Of a DNA stretch of 64,000 bases, positions 17,933 through 25,835 are shown piece by piece. The position numbers and the translations under genes were made by a program. The DNA lies in assembly GCF_013350005.1 (NCBI RefSeq), contig NZ_JABVWW010000009.1, forward strand, positions 44,095 to 108,094, read 5' to 3'. How positions within the stretch are numbered: the stretch's first letter is position 1; every line of letters starts with the position of its first letter. The notes beneath the pieces are model-generated. The model was not told the origin of the DNA. It ran no database searches and saw nothing but the letters and a program-made list of their open reading frames with translations. Source of the DNA: Methylocystis silviterrae (GTDB lineage: Bacteria; Pseudomonadota; Alphaproteobacteria; Rhizobiales; Beijerinckiaceae).

Positions 17933-18925
17933 ATGCGACGCATCCTGGTTACGGGCGCCCTCGGCCAGATCGGCGCCGAACTGACGCCGGCCCTGCGAAA
18001 GCGATATGGCGCGGCGCGCGTCATCGCTTCAGACCTCGCAGAGGCGCGGCCATCTGACGATCCTTATGAACGCCTCGACTGCACGCAGGCGGAAGCGGTC
18101 GCCGATCTGATGCGCCGGCGTGACATCGACGTCGTCTACCACCTCGCAGCGCTGCTCTCGGCTGTCGCCGAGGACAGGCCGCAAGACGCCTGGAGCGTCA
18201 ATATGAGCGGGCTCTACAATGTGCTGGAGGCGGCCCGCCGCTTCGGTTGCCAGGTGTTTTTCCCAAGCTCGATTGCGGCGTTCGGCCCGTCGACGCCACG
18301 CCGTCGCACGCCGCAGATCACGATCCAGCGGCCAACGACCATCTACGGCGTCACCAAAGTCGCGGGCGAATTGCTCTGCGACTATTACGCGACGCGCTTT
18401 GGCGTCGATGCGCGCGGATTGCGCCTGCCGGGTCTCGTTTCTTCCGCGGCGCCGCCGGGCGGCGGCACGACCGACTACGCCGTCGAAATGTTTCGCGCCG
18501 CTGCTCGGCGCAAGCGCTATTCCTGCTTCCTTGCTGCAGAGACCCGTCTCGACATGATGTATATGCCGGACGCGACGCGCGCGATCATGGACCTCATGGA
18601 GGCTGATCCCGAGCGCCTGAGGTTTCGCAACGCGTATAACGTCACCGGCATGAGCGTTACGCCGGGCGAGATCGCCGCGGAAATTCGCAAACACGCGCCC
18701 TCCTTCGCCGTGGACTACCGCATCGACCCGTTACGCCAAGCGATCGCCGACTCCTGGCCGCAGTCGCTTGACGCCAACGCGGCGCGCGAAGATTGGGGGT
18801 TTGCGCCGCGCTTCGATCTCGCCGCCATGACGCGGGAAATGCTCGCGCGTCTTGGCGCGGCGACAGATCCATTTGACGATCCGAATTCTGACGAGGTCCC
18901 CAATGCCAATGCAGGGTTTGGCTAA
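17933..18925 (+). CDS. L-threonine 3-dehydrogenase, SDR type
   Basis: 330 aa. It begins MRRILVTGALGQIGAELTPA, an NAD-binding GxxGxxG motif, and has the VVYHLAALLSA strand. The active site is SSIAAFGP with YGVTKVAGE as YxxxK. It continues with the RLDMMYMPDATRAIMDLM segment seen in short-chain threonine dehydrogenases of bacterial and animal type. It would oxidise threonine to 2-amino-3-ketobutyrate. Its 3' end overlaps the KBL start by 23 bp, and KBL uses that unstable product, so the assignment is well supported by context. Confidence 0.85.
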   Translation: MRRILVTGALGQIGAELTPALRKRYGAARVIASDLAEARPSDDPYERLDCTQAEAVADLMRRRDIDVVYHLAALLSAVAEDRPQDAWSVNMSGLYNVLEAARRFGCQVFFPSSIAAFGPSTPRRRTPQITIQRPTTIYGVTKVAGELLCDYYATRFGVDARGLRLPGLVSSAAPPGGGTTDYAVEMFRAAARRKRYSCFLAAETRLDMMYMPDATRAIMDLMEADPERLRFRNAYNVTGMSVTPGEIAAEIRKHAPSFAVDYRIDPLRQAIADSWPQSLDANAAREDWGFAPRFDLAAMTREMLARLGAATDPFDDPNSDEVPNANAGFG

Positions 18926-20162
18926 GGCGCTCGCCGCGCAGCTCGGCGAACTTTCGCAGGCAGGGCTGCTCAAGGGCGCGGAAAGCGTGCTCTGTGGCGT
19001 CATTGCACCGCGTGACGGCCACGGTCCGCGCCTTCTCATCGAAGGCGAAGGCGACAAGCCGTTCCTGCGCATGAACGCCAACAATTATCTTGGCATGTCG
19101 CTGCGCGAAGAGGTGATTGACGCCGAAGATGCGGCGGCGACGAACTATGGCGCCGGGCCCGGCGCGGTGCGCTTTATCAGCGGCACCTGGTCGCCTCATG
19201 TCGCCTTGGAGCGTCGGCTCGCCGCCTTTCATTCGCGGCCGTCGGCGATCATCTTTTCGTCGGCCTATGCGGCGATCATGGGCCTCATTCCGCAGATCGT
19301 CAGCAAGAAGACCGCAGTCATCAGCGACGAACTCAACCACAATTGCATCATCAACGCGATCTCACTTGCGGCGCCTGCGGAGAAGCGGATCTACAAACAT
19401 CTCGATATGGGCGAACTCGAGCGATGTCTCGACGAGACCGCGAGGTCATGCACCCGCGCCATCATCGTGACCGACGGCGTGTTCAGCATGCGCGGCGATC
19501 ACGCGCCGCTCGACCGCATCATGACGCTGGCGCGCAGCCGCGATAACGCCTTCGTGGAGGGCGCGATCGTCGTCGTCGACGATTCACATGGCGTTGGCGC
19601 GCTCGGCGCAACTGGGCGCGGCGCGGAGGAATATACGCGGTCAGCTCCGGTCGACATTCTCGTGGCGACGCTCGGCAAGGCCTTCGGCGTCAATGGCGGC
19701 TATGTCGTCGGCGATGAAATTCTCATCCGCTACCTGCGCGAGCGCTCGCCCTTCTACGTTTACTCCAATCCCATCACGCCGGCGGAAGCCGCCGCCGCGC
19801 ATAAGGCCATCGACATCCTGGACAGTCCGGACGGCCTGTCGTTGCTGGAGCATCTGCGCGCCATGACCGCACGCTTCAAGGCGGGGCTCGTCAGGCTTGG
19901 CTTCGAGACGCTGCCCGGCGAGCATCCGGTCGCGCCGCTCGTGACCCGCGACAGCGCCCGCACCGTAGCGCTTGTCGAGCATCTGCGGCGGCGAGGCGTT
20001 CTGGTTACGGGGCTGACCTATCCGGTCGTGCCGAGGGGCGACGAGGAGATCCGCTTTCAGATCAGCGCGGATCACACGGCCGCCGACATCGATGCGGCGT
20101 TGGCGGCGCTGGCGGAAATGGCGGAGGCGAATGTTCCGCTGGCGCGGGCGAAGCAGCTTTAG
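18903..20162 (+). CDS. kbl: 2-amino-3-ketobutyrate CoA ligase / glycine C-acetyltransferase
   Basis: 419 aa from ATG 18903; an in-frame start at 18852 lies inside tdh. Alpha-oxoamine synthase fold: MNANNYLGMS, GPGAVRFISGT, DDSHGVGALGATGRG with the PLP-contacting Asp/His, and the Schiff-base Lys in ATLGKAFGVNGGY. It cleaves 2-amino-3-ketobutyrate with CoA to glycine plus acetyl-CoA. Glycine could feed the C1/serine pathway used by type II methanotrophs (inference). Translation is coupled to tdh by overlap, with a GAGG ribosome site at 18893. Confidence 0.88.
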   Translation: MPMQGLAKALAAQLGELSQAGLLKGAESVLCGVIAPRDGHGPRLLIEGEGDKPFLRMNANNYLGMSLREEVIDAEDAAATNYGAGPGAVRFISGTWSPHVALERRLAAFHSRPSAIIFSSAYAAIMGLIPQIVSKKTAVISDELNHNCIINAISLAAPAEKRIYKHLDMGELERCLDETARSCTRAIIVTDGVFSMRGDHAPLDRIMTLARSRDNAFVEGAIVVVDDSHGVGALGATGRGAEEYTRSAPVDILVATLGKAFGVNGGYVVGDEILIRYLRERSPFYVYSNPITPAEAAAAHKAIDILDSPDGLSLLEHLRAMTARFKAGLVRLGFETLPGEHPVAPLVTRDSARTVALVEHLRRRGVLVTGLTYPVVPRGDEEIRFQISADHTAADIDAALAALAEMAEANVPLARAKQL

Positions 20163-20225
20163 CGCGCTATTTACCGTGGCGGCGCCGCCTGATTTTCGAG
20201 CGCGGCGACAGCCGAGGAAGCATCC

Positions 20226-21503
20226 ATGGACAGTGCGCGTTACCACAAGGCGAGCATCGGAAACCGCTTGCTTCAGCCGGAAACGCTCATGCTGGGCTAC
20301 GGCTACGATCCGACGCTGTCGGAAGGCGCGGTTAAGCCGCCGGTATTTCTAACGTCGACCTTCGTGTTTCGAACGGCCGAAGAGGGGCGCGACTTCTTCG
20401 ACTATATGGCCGGCCGTCGTGCGCCGCCGGAAGGCGAAGAATCCGGACTGGTCTATTCACGGTTCAACCATCCCAATCTCGAGATCGTCGAGGACCGCTT
20501 GGCGATCTACGAGCACGCCGAATGCGGTCTCGTCTTTTCCTCGGGCATGTCGGCGATCGTCACCACGATACTTGCCTTCGCGCGCCCAGGAGAAACGATC
20601 CTGCGCAGCCGCCCGCTCTATGGCGGCACGGAAGTTCTCATCGACAAGACGCTGGCGCCGTTCGGATTGACCGGCGTCGGCTTCACCAACGGGCTCGACG
20701 AAGACAATATCCGCGCCGCGGCCGCGCGCGCGATGGACGTCGGACGCATCGCGATGATCTTCATCGAGACGCCGTCCAATCCGATGAACAGCCTGGTTGA
20801 TATCGCGCTGGTGCGACGTATCGCCGAAGACATCGCGGAAAAACAGGGCTCGAGGCCGGTCATTTGCTGCGACAACACGCTGCTCGGCCCTGTTTTCCAA
20901 TCGCCGCTTCGGCATGGCGCCGATTTGTCGCTCTATTCGCTGACGAAATATGTCGGCGGGCACAGCGATCTCATCGGCGGCGCGGTCGTCGGATCCTGCG
21001 CGCATCTGAAGACCATTCGCGCGATGCGCAGCGCCATCGGCACGCAGCTTGACGCGCATTCCTGCTGGATGCTTGGCCGCTCGCTCGAGACATTGTCTTT
21101 GCGCATGAACCGGGCGGCGGAGAACGCGGCGATCGTCGCGGATTTTCTCGCCGGTCATCCCAAGGTGGCCCGCGTTCACTATCCGCCGCTGCTGCCGGCT
21201 GATCATCCCGAAAGGTTGTTGATGGCGCGCCAGTCGAGTTCCGCCGGCTCGACCTTTTCTTTCGAGGTCGTGGGCGGACAAGCCGAAGCCTTCGCCTTCC
21301 TCAACCGGCTGCAGATCTTCAAGCTCGCCGTCAGCCTCGGCGGCACCGAATCGTTGATATGTCATCCGACGACCACCGTGCATTCCGGGCTCACCGAAGA
21401 GGCCCGCCGCGAAATCGGCATTACGCCTTCGCTGGTTCGCGCATCGATCGGCATCGAACATCCGGACGATCTGATCGCCGATCTGGCGCAGGCGTTCGAT
21501 TGA
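20226..21503 (+). CDS. Cystathionine gamma-synthase / methionine gamma-lyase family PLP enzyme
   Basis: 425 aa. Gamma-family fold-type I PLP enzyme: [17 protein letters not shown], the [14 protein letters not shown] loop, [15 protein letters not shown], the [14 protein letters not shown] strand and the PLP Lys in [16 protein letters not shown]. The C-terminal [19 protein letters not shown] motif is also typical. It probably acts on O-acetyl/phosphohomoserine, cystathionine or methionine; no residue decides between them. It lies 63 bp after kbl, so it may belong to the same amino-acid catabolic operon. Confidence 0.82.
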   Translation: MDSARYHKASIGNRLLQPETLMLGYGYDPTLSEGAVKPPVFLTSTFVFRTAEEGRDFFDYMAGRRAPPEGEESGLVYSRFNHPNLEIVEDRLAIYEHAECGLVFSSGMSAIVTTILAFARPGETILRSRPLYGGTEVLIDKTLAPFGLTGVGFTNGLDEDNIRAAAARAMDVGRIAMIFIETPSNPMNSLVDIALVRRIAEDIAEKQGSRPVICCDNTLLGPVFQSPLRHGADLSLYSLTKYVGGHSDLIGGAVVGSCAHLKTIRAMRSAIGTQLDAHSCWMLGRSLETLSLRMNRAAENAAIVADFLAGHPKVARVHYPPLLPADHPERLLMARQSSSAGSTFSFEVVGGQAEAFAFLNRLQIFKLAVSLGGTESLICHPTTTVHSGLTEEARREIGITPSLVRASIGIEHPDDLIADLAQAFD

Positions 21504-21623
21504 TTAACCTTCGTCGTAGCGTTCGCTGCCGCAAGCTGGGCGCTAAGCCCTGTTAATCGGGCGCCGCAGACATATCTATTCCCGAGAGACCTTTGTGGCC
21601 ATAAATCGAGCTGAGACTGGACA

Positions 21624-21956
21624 ATGAGAGTAACGAAGGAAGTGCGAGACGACCGAACCGTTCTGAGCATCCAGGAGGATCGCATCGATGCGCACAACTC
21701 GGGCGAGCTCAAGGACTTGGTGCTAAAGACGCTCGAAGGCGGCGCACAAAACGTCGTTATCGATTTGGCGAGAGTTCAATTCATCGACAGCTCAGGGCTG
21801 GGGGCGCTGCTCTCAGGCTACAAGAATGCGAGTTTGCGCTCGATCGGGTTCGCTTTGGCGGGTTTGCAGCCGCGTGTCAGGTCGATGTTCGAACTGACGC
21901 GACTGCACCGTGTTTTCGATATCTATCCAAGCTTGCAGCTGGCGCTGAGCGCGTGA
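21624..21956 (+). CDS. STAS-domain anti-sigma factor antagonist (RsbV/SpoIIAA-like)
   Basis: 110 aa, a single STAS domain. FIDSSGLGALLSGYKN holds the regulatory serine (S56 or S57) that partner kinases phosphorylate. It is followed without gap by an RsbW-like kinase (GTGA overlap at 21953), then a glutamate dehydrogenase and a SpoIIE-type phosphatase, so the full partner-switch set is present in one operon. The unphosphorylated form should bind the kinase and release its client. No sigma factor gene is in the window, so the final target is unknown. Confidence 0.88.
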   Translation: MRVTKEVRDDRTVLSIQEDRIDAHNSGELKDLVLKTLEGGAQNVVIDLARVQFIDSSGLGALLSGYKNASLRSIGFALAGLQPRVRSMFELTRLHRVFDIYPSLQLALSA

Positions 21957-22411
21957 GTCCGCGAATGGGGTGGGCGGGAATCGAGATGTGCGAGACAGTC
22001 GTCAATCTGGACATCGTCGTTCCCAATCAGACACGTTATCTGCGTTTCGTTGGCGCAATCGCCGAGCAGCTTGCGAAAGAGCTGGACGTTCCGGAGGACA
22101 CACGCGACACTCTCGCTTTTCACCTCAATCTTGCGCTAACCGAGGCCGTCGCCAACGCCATTCAGTATAGCTCCGCGGCAAATTCGCCTGACTCCGTTCG
22201 GATCTCTTTTTCGGTGGAGGACGCCAATCTTTCCGTCCGGGTTTTCGATCACGGCGAAGGTTTCGACCTTGCTGCTCTGCCGACGCCCGAGATCGACGAA
22301 CTTCGCGAACGCGGCCGCGGCATATTCTTCATTCGCTCTGTGATGGACTCTGTTCAATATCACAAGACGGAGTCGGGCAATGTTCTCGAAATGCGCAAGA
22401 AGATCGCCTAG
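21953..22411 (+). CDS. Anti-sigma factor / serine-protein kinase, RsbW-like HATPase
   Basis: About 140-152 aa depending on the start (GTG 21953, ATG 21965 or ATG 21986). GHKL ATPase boxes are clear: N-box LNLALTEAVANAIQYSS, G1 VFDHGEGFD and G2 RERGRGIFFIRSVMD. These kinases phosphorylate a STAS antagonist and sequester a client such as a sigma factor. The GTG overlaps the stop of the STAS gene, indicating stoichiometric coupled synthesis. The next gene starts 8 bp after its stop. Confidence 0.87.
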   Translation: MSPRMGWAGIEMCETVVNLDIVVPNQTRYLRFVGAIAEQLAKELDVPEDTRDTLAFHLNLALTEAVANAIQYSSAANSPDSVRISFSVEDANLSVRVFDHGEGFDLAALPTPEIDELRERGRGIFFIRSVMDSVQYHKTESGNVLEMRKKIA

Positions 22412-22418
22412 CTAATGG

Positions 22419-25400
22419 TTGCCCGTGCTTCGCTCTCCGGACACATTGACGTCTGAGACGCCCCGCGTTGCGGACTGGGATTCTGCGGTGCGGGATTTCC
22501 TCCGCCGCGCCGGTCGCCGTTCTGGGCTGAATCTTTCCGGCGAGGCGCTCGACGCGCTGCCCAAATCCTATCGCTATCTCGTGCCGGCGCGGCGCGCCGC
22601 ACGCGATCTCGCGCTGATTGCGGCCAACCAAAACGAGAGCGAGATCGTCGAATTGCGTCAGCTGCGCGGCCCCGGAGCCGATGTCGCCCGATACGAAGTT
22701 CGCCTGATTGGCGCCAAAGTCCATGCGCTCGACGAACTTCTGCCGATGCTGCAGAACCTCGGACTACGCGTCGCAGATCAAATTCAGTTCGCACTCAATC
22801 TCAGCACCGGGCCGCGTTTCATTCGAAGTTTCATCGTCGAGTCCTCGATGCGCAGCGGCGCGAGCATCGCACGATCGCACGGTCGACTGTTGGAGGCGCT
22901 CAAAGCCGTGCTCTCAGCCGAAGTTGAGAGCGACGCCTTGAACGGGTTGGTCTTGGTCACCGCGCTTGACTGGCGGCAGATCGATCTCTTTCGCGCCTAT
23001 AGCAACTATTATCAGCAGCTCGGCCTGCGGATCGAGCGCGCCCGCATCTATCGCGCGCTTTTGCACAGTCCGGCGGTCGTCCAACTCCTCTATCGTTACT
23101 TCGAAGCGCGGTTCGAACCGGATCGCGGCGGACGCGACTCCTTTGAGATCGAGTTGGAGTCGCTCACGCCGATCAGGGCTCAGCTTGTCGACGTATTGGA
23201 CAAGGTCACAGACGGTGGCGACGATCGCATTCTTCGCGACCTCTTCAATCTCATTGACGCGACGGTGCGCACCAACTTCTATTTTTGCGGCGAATGGGCG
23301 CGGAAGTTCATTGCTCTAAAGATCAGCAGTCTCGGCGTGTTCAACATGCCGGCTCCAAAGCCTATGGCGGAGATCTACGTTCATTCCCCTTCAATGGAAG
23401 GCGTGCATCTGCGGGGCGCGAAAGTCGCGCGCGGCGGCATACGCTGGTCGGACCGAGCCGAGGACTTCCGCGGAGAAGTCCTGGCGCTGATGCAGACTCA
23501 GATGATCAAGAACGCCCTCATCGTGCCGCAGGGCGCCAAGGGCGGCTTTGTTCTGAAGCTTCCCTTTGAAGACGCGACGGAGCGGCAGCGCCTCGGGAAG
23601 GAGGCATATTCGCAGTTCTTGCGCGGGCTTCTCGATCTTACCGACAATCTGAAGGATTCGCAGATTGTCCGGCCGCCGGCGCTCGTCGCCTATGACGGCC
23701 CCGACCCTTATCTCGTCGTTGCAGCCGACAAGGGCACCGCCACCTGGGCTGACGTCGCGAATGAGATTTCGAAATCCTACGGATTCTGGCTCGGCGACGC
23801 CTTCGCGAGCGGCGGCGCGCATGGCTATCATCATAAGCGACTGGGCATTACTGCGCGCGGCGCCTGGGTCTGTGTAAGACGGCACTTCCATGAACTCGGT
23901 CGCAACGTCGATGCGGAGCCGATTACGGTCGTCGGAGTCGGCTCGATGGATGGCGACGTCTTCGGCAACGGCATGCTGCACACGCCGAACATTCGGCTGC
24001 GCGGCGCGTTCGACGGTCAGTACATCTTTATCGACCCCAACCCGGACCCGCTCACTTCCTTCGCCGAGCGACGCCGTCTGTTCCAACTGCCGCAGTCGAC
24101 GTGGCGCGACTATAGCCCGGCGCTGCTCTCACAAGGCGGAGGCGTCTATCGGCGCGACGCCAAGGATATCCCGCTGAACTCGGAGGTGCGTGCGTGGCTT
24201 GGCGTGCGGCATAGCGCGGTCGATGGCGAAGCGCTGGTCCGCTGGCTCTTGATCGCGCCTGTGGATCTGTTGTGGATGGGCGGGGTCGGCACTTATGTCA
24301 AGGCAAGCTCGGAGACGAATGAGAGCGTCGGCGATCGCGTCAACGACGGCGCGCGCGTCGACGCGCTGCAGCTTCGCGCCAAGGTCGTCGGCGAGGGCGC
24401 CAACCTCGCCTTTACGCAGCGGGGGCGCATTGAATACGCCCTGAGAGGCGGCCGGATTAATACCGACGCGGTCGATAATTCGGCGGGCGTTGATCTCTCC
24501 GATCACGAAGTCAATTTGAAGACTCTGCTGCACACGCGGCCGGACCAAAACGCGCCAGACGTCGGAGATCCCAATCGTTTGCTCGAATCCCTCACCGAGG
24601 AGGTTTGCGCGTCCGTATTGCAGGACAATGACCAACAGAGTCTTTGCCTGTCATTGGATCGCGCGCGGTGCCGCATCAATCTCGATCCATTCATGGACCT
24701 CGCGGAGCAACTTGAAAACGCCGGCTATATCAATCCTGCGGCCGAGGCCTTCCCGACACGAAAGGATGTCTCGGCGCGCGAAACGAAAGAGCTGACGCGA
24801 CCGGAGCTCGCCTTGCTGATGGCCAGTTCGAAGCTGGCGCTGAAGCAGAGGCTGCTGGAGGACGAGGCCTTTCTGCAGGGTTCCTGGTCGTATGAATTTC
24901 TGGCGAGCTATTTCCCAGAATTTTTGCGGTCTCATTTTTCGGAGCGGATCAGGAGTCATTCCCTCGCGCGGGAAATCGCGGTCACGATGATCTGCAACAA
25001 AGTCGTCGATCAGGCAGGAGTTTGCTTCCTGTTGCTGGGCGAGGGATTGGTTCCAACTCTGCTGAGCTATGCCGTTAAGCTCTATCTTTCCTTCGATCGA
25101 ATCTTCGAGGGCGATCGATGGCGCGCCAGTTTTGGCGAAAGCCGCGAATTGGACGCCGCGCGCCAGTACGGGCTGATTCTCCAGCTTGAAGAGGCTTTGG
25201 CATATATGTGTCACTGGGCCATGCGGCGTGGACATCGGCTGAGCCCCGACGACGAAGACATCGAGCGCTGGCGTTCCGATCTGCGCGCCTATCGTGAACG
25301 CGTGGGTGTCAGCGAAACGCAGGGCGACCCGTCTGTGGCGGCGCCTTATTTTAATCGGCTGCGGAATTTTCCTTTCCTTGTCGCGCTTACCCGCGAATCG

Positions 25401-25832
25401 GGAGAGAACATGCGAGTCGCTGGCGGATATTTCGATAAGGCCGCCAATCTGTTCGGATTGGAAAAGCTTACCGCCCTTCTGGCAGAGGTGAAGCCAAGAG
25501 ACCTCTGGGAGCAGCAGTTGCAGGCTGCGCTCGACGCGCGAATGCGGGATGCGTCCGCGCGCATCGCGTCCATGCAGTTGCTGAGCGGAATCGCCGACGC
25601 GCGGGCTTTGTTTCGAAACGTCGGCCTGGAGTTTCGTCTCGCCGGGCTCGAGCGGCTGGCGTTCAAACTCGAGGCTTCGCTCTTTACGACGCTGACGCCT
25701 TTCGCAGCTTTCGTCGCCGAGCTGAACGCCTTGGTCGACGCGTGCGACGCCGCTTATCGCAGCCGCTCGGCGGAGGGCGTGGAGAGGGCGCGAAAGCCAA
25801 GGCGCGCGTCCTTGGAAGCAGGAGCTTCGTAG
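22419..25832 (+). CDS. gdh2: NAD-dependent glutamate dehydrogenase, large type, shortened N-terminus
   Basis: 1137 aa. The catalytic core carries VARGGIRWSDRAEDFRGEVL and VPQGAKGGFVLK, with a later GEGANLAFTQRGRIEYA segment, as in the large NAD-GDH family. The usual alphaproteobacterial L_180 form is about 1600 aa; here the N-terminal 450 or so residues with ACT-like domains are absent, giving a size nearer the L_115 class. The start is weak (TTG 22419; GTG 22425 is an alternative) and no longer in-frame version exists. It sits between partner-switch genes, 3 bp from the phosphatase, so ammonia/glutamate flux may be tied to that pathway. Confidence 0.82.
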   Translation: MPVLRSPDTLTSETPRVADWDSAVRDFLRRAGRRSGLNLSGEALDALPKSYRYLVPARRAARDLALIAANQNESEIVELRQLRGPGADVARYEVRLIGAKVHALDELLPMLQNLGLRVADQIQFALNLSTGPRFIRSFIVESSMRSGASIARSHGRLLEALKAVLSAEVESDALNGLVLVTALDWRQIDLFRAYSNYYQQLGLRIERARIYRALLHSPAVVQLLYRYFEARFEPDRGGRDSFEIELESLTPIRAQLVDVLDKVTDGGDDRILRDLFNLIDATVRTNFYFCGEWARKFIALKISSLGVFNMPAPKPMAEIYVHSPSMEGVHLRGAKVARGGIRWSDRAEDFRGEVLALMQTQMIKNALIVPQGAKGGFVLKLPFEDATERQRLGKEAYSQFLRGLLDLTDNLKDSQIVRPPALVAYDGPDPYLVVAADKGTATWADVANEISKSYGFWLGDAFASGGAHGYHHKRLGITARGAWVCVRRHFHELGRNVDAEPITVVGVGSMDGDVFGNGMLHTPNIRLRGAFDGQYIFIDPNPDPLTSFAERRRLFQLPQSTWRDYSPALLSQGGGVYRRDAKDIPLNSEVRAWLGVRHSAVDGEALVRWLLIAPVDLLWMGGVGTYVKASSETNESVGDRVNDGARVDALQLRAKVVGEGANLAFTQRGRIEYALRGGRINTDAVDNSAGVDLSDHEVNLKTLLHTRPDQNAPDVGDPNRLLESLTEEVCASVLQDNDQQSLCLSLDRARCRINLDPFMDLAEQLENAGYINPAAEAFPTRKDVSARETKELTRPELALLMASSKLALKQRLLEDEAFLQGSWSYEFLASYFPEFLRSHFSERIRSHSLAREIAVTMICNKVVDQAGVCFLLLGEGLVPTLLSYAVKLYLSFDRIFEGDRWRASFGESRELDAARQYGLILQLEEALAYMCHWAMRRGHRLSPDDEDIERWRSDLRAYRERVGVSETQGDPSVAAPYFNRLRNFPFLVALTRESGENMRVAGGYFDKAANLFGLEKLTALLAEVKPRDLWEQQLQAALDARMRDASARIASMQLLSGIADARALFRNVGLEFRLAGLERLAFKLEASLFTTLTPFAAFVAELNALVDACDAAYRSRSAEGVERARKPRRASLEAGAS

Positions 25833-25835
25833 CGC

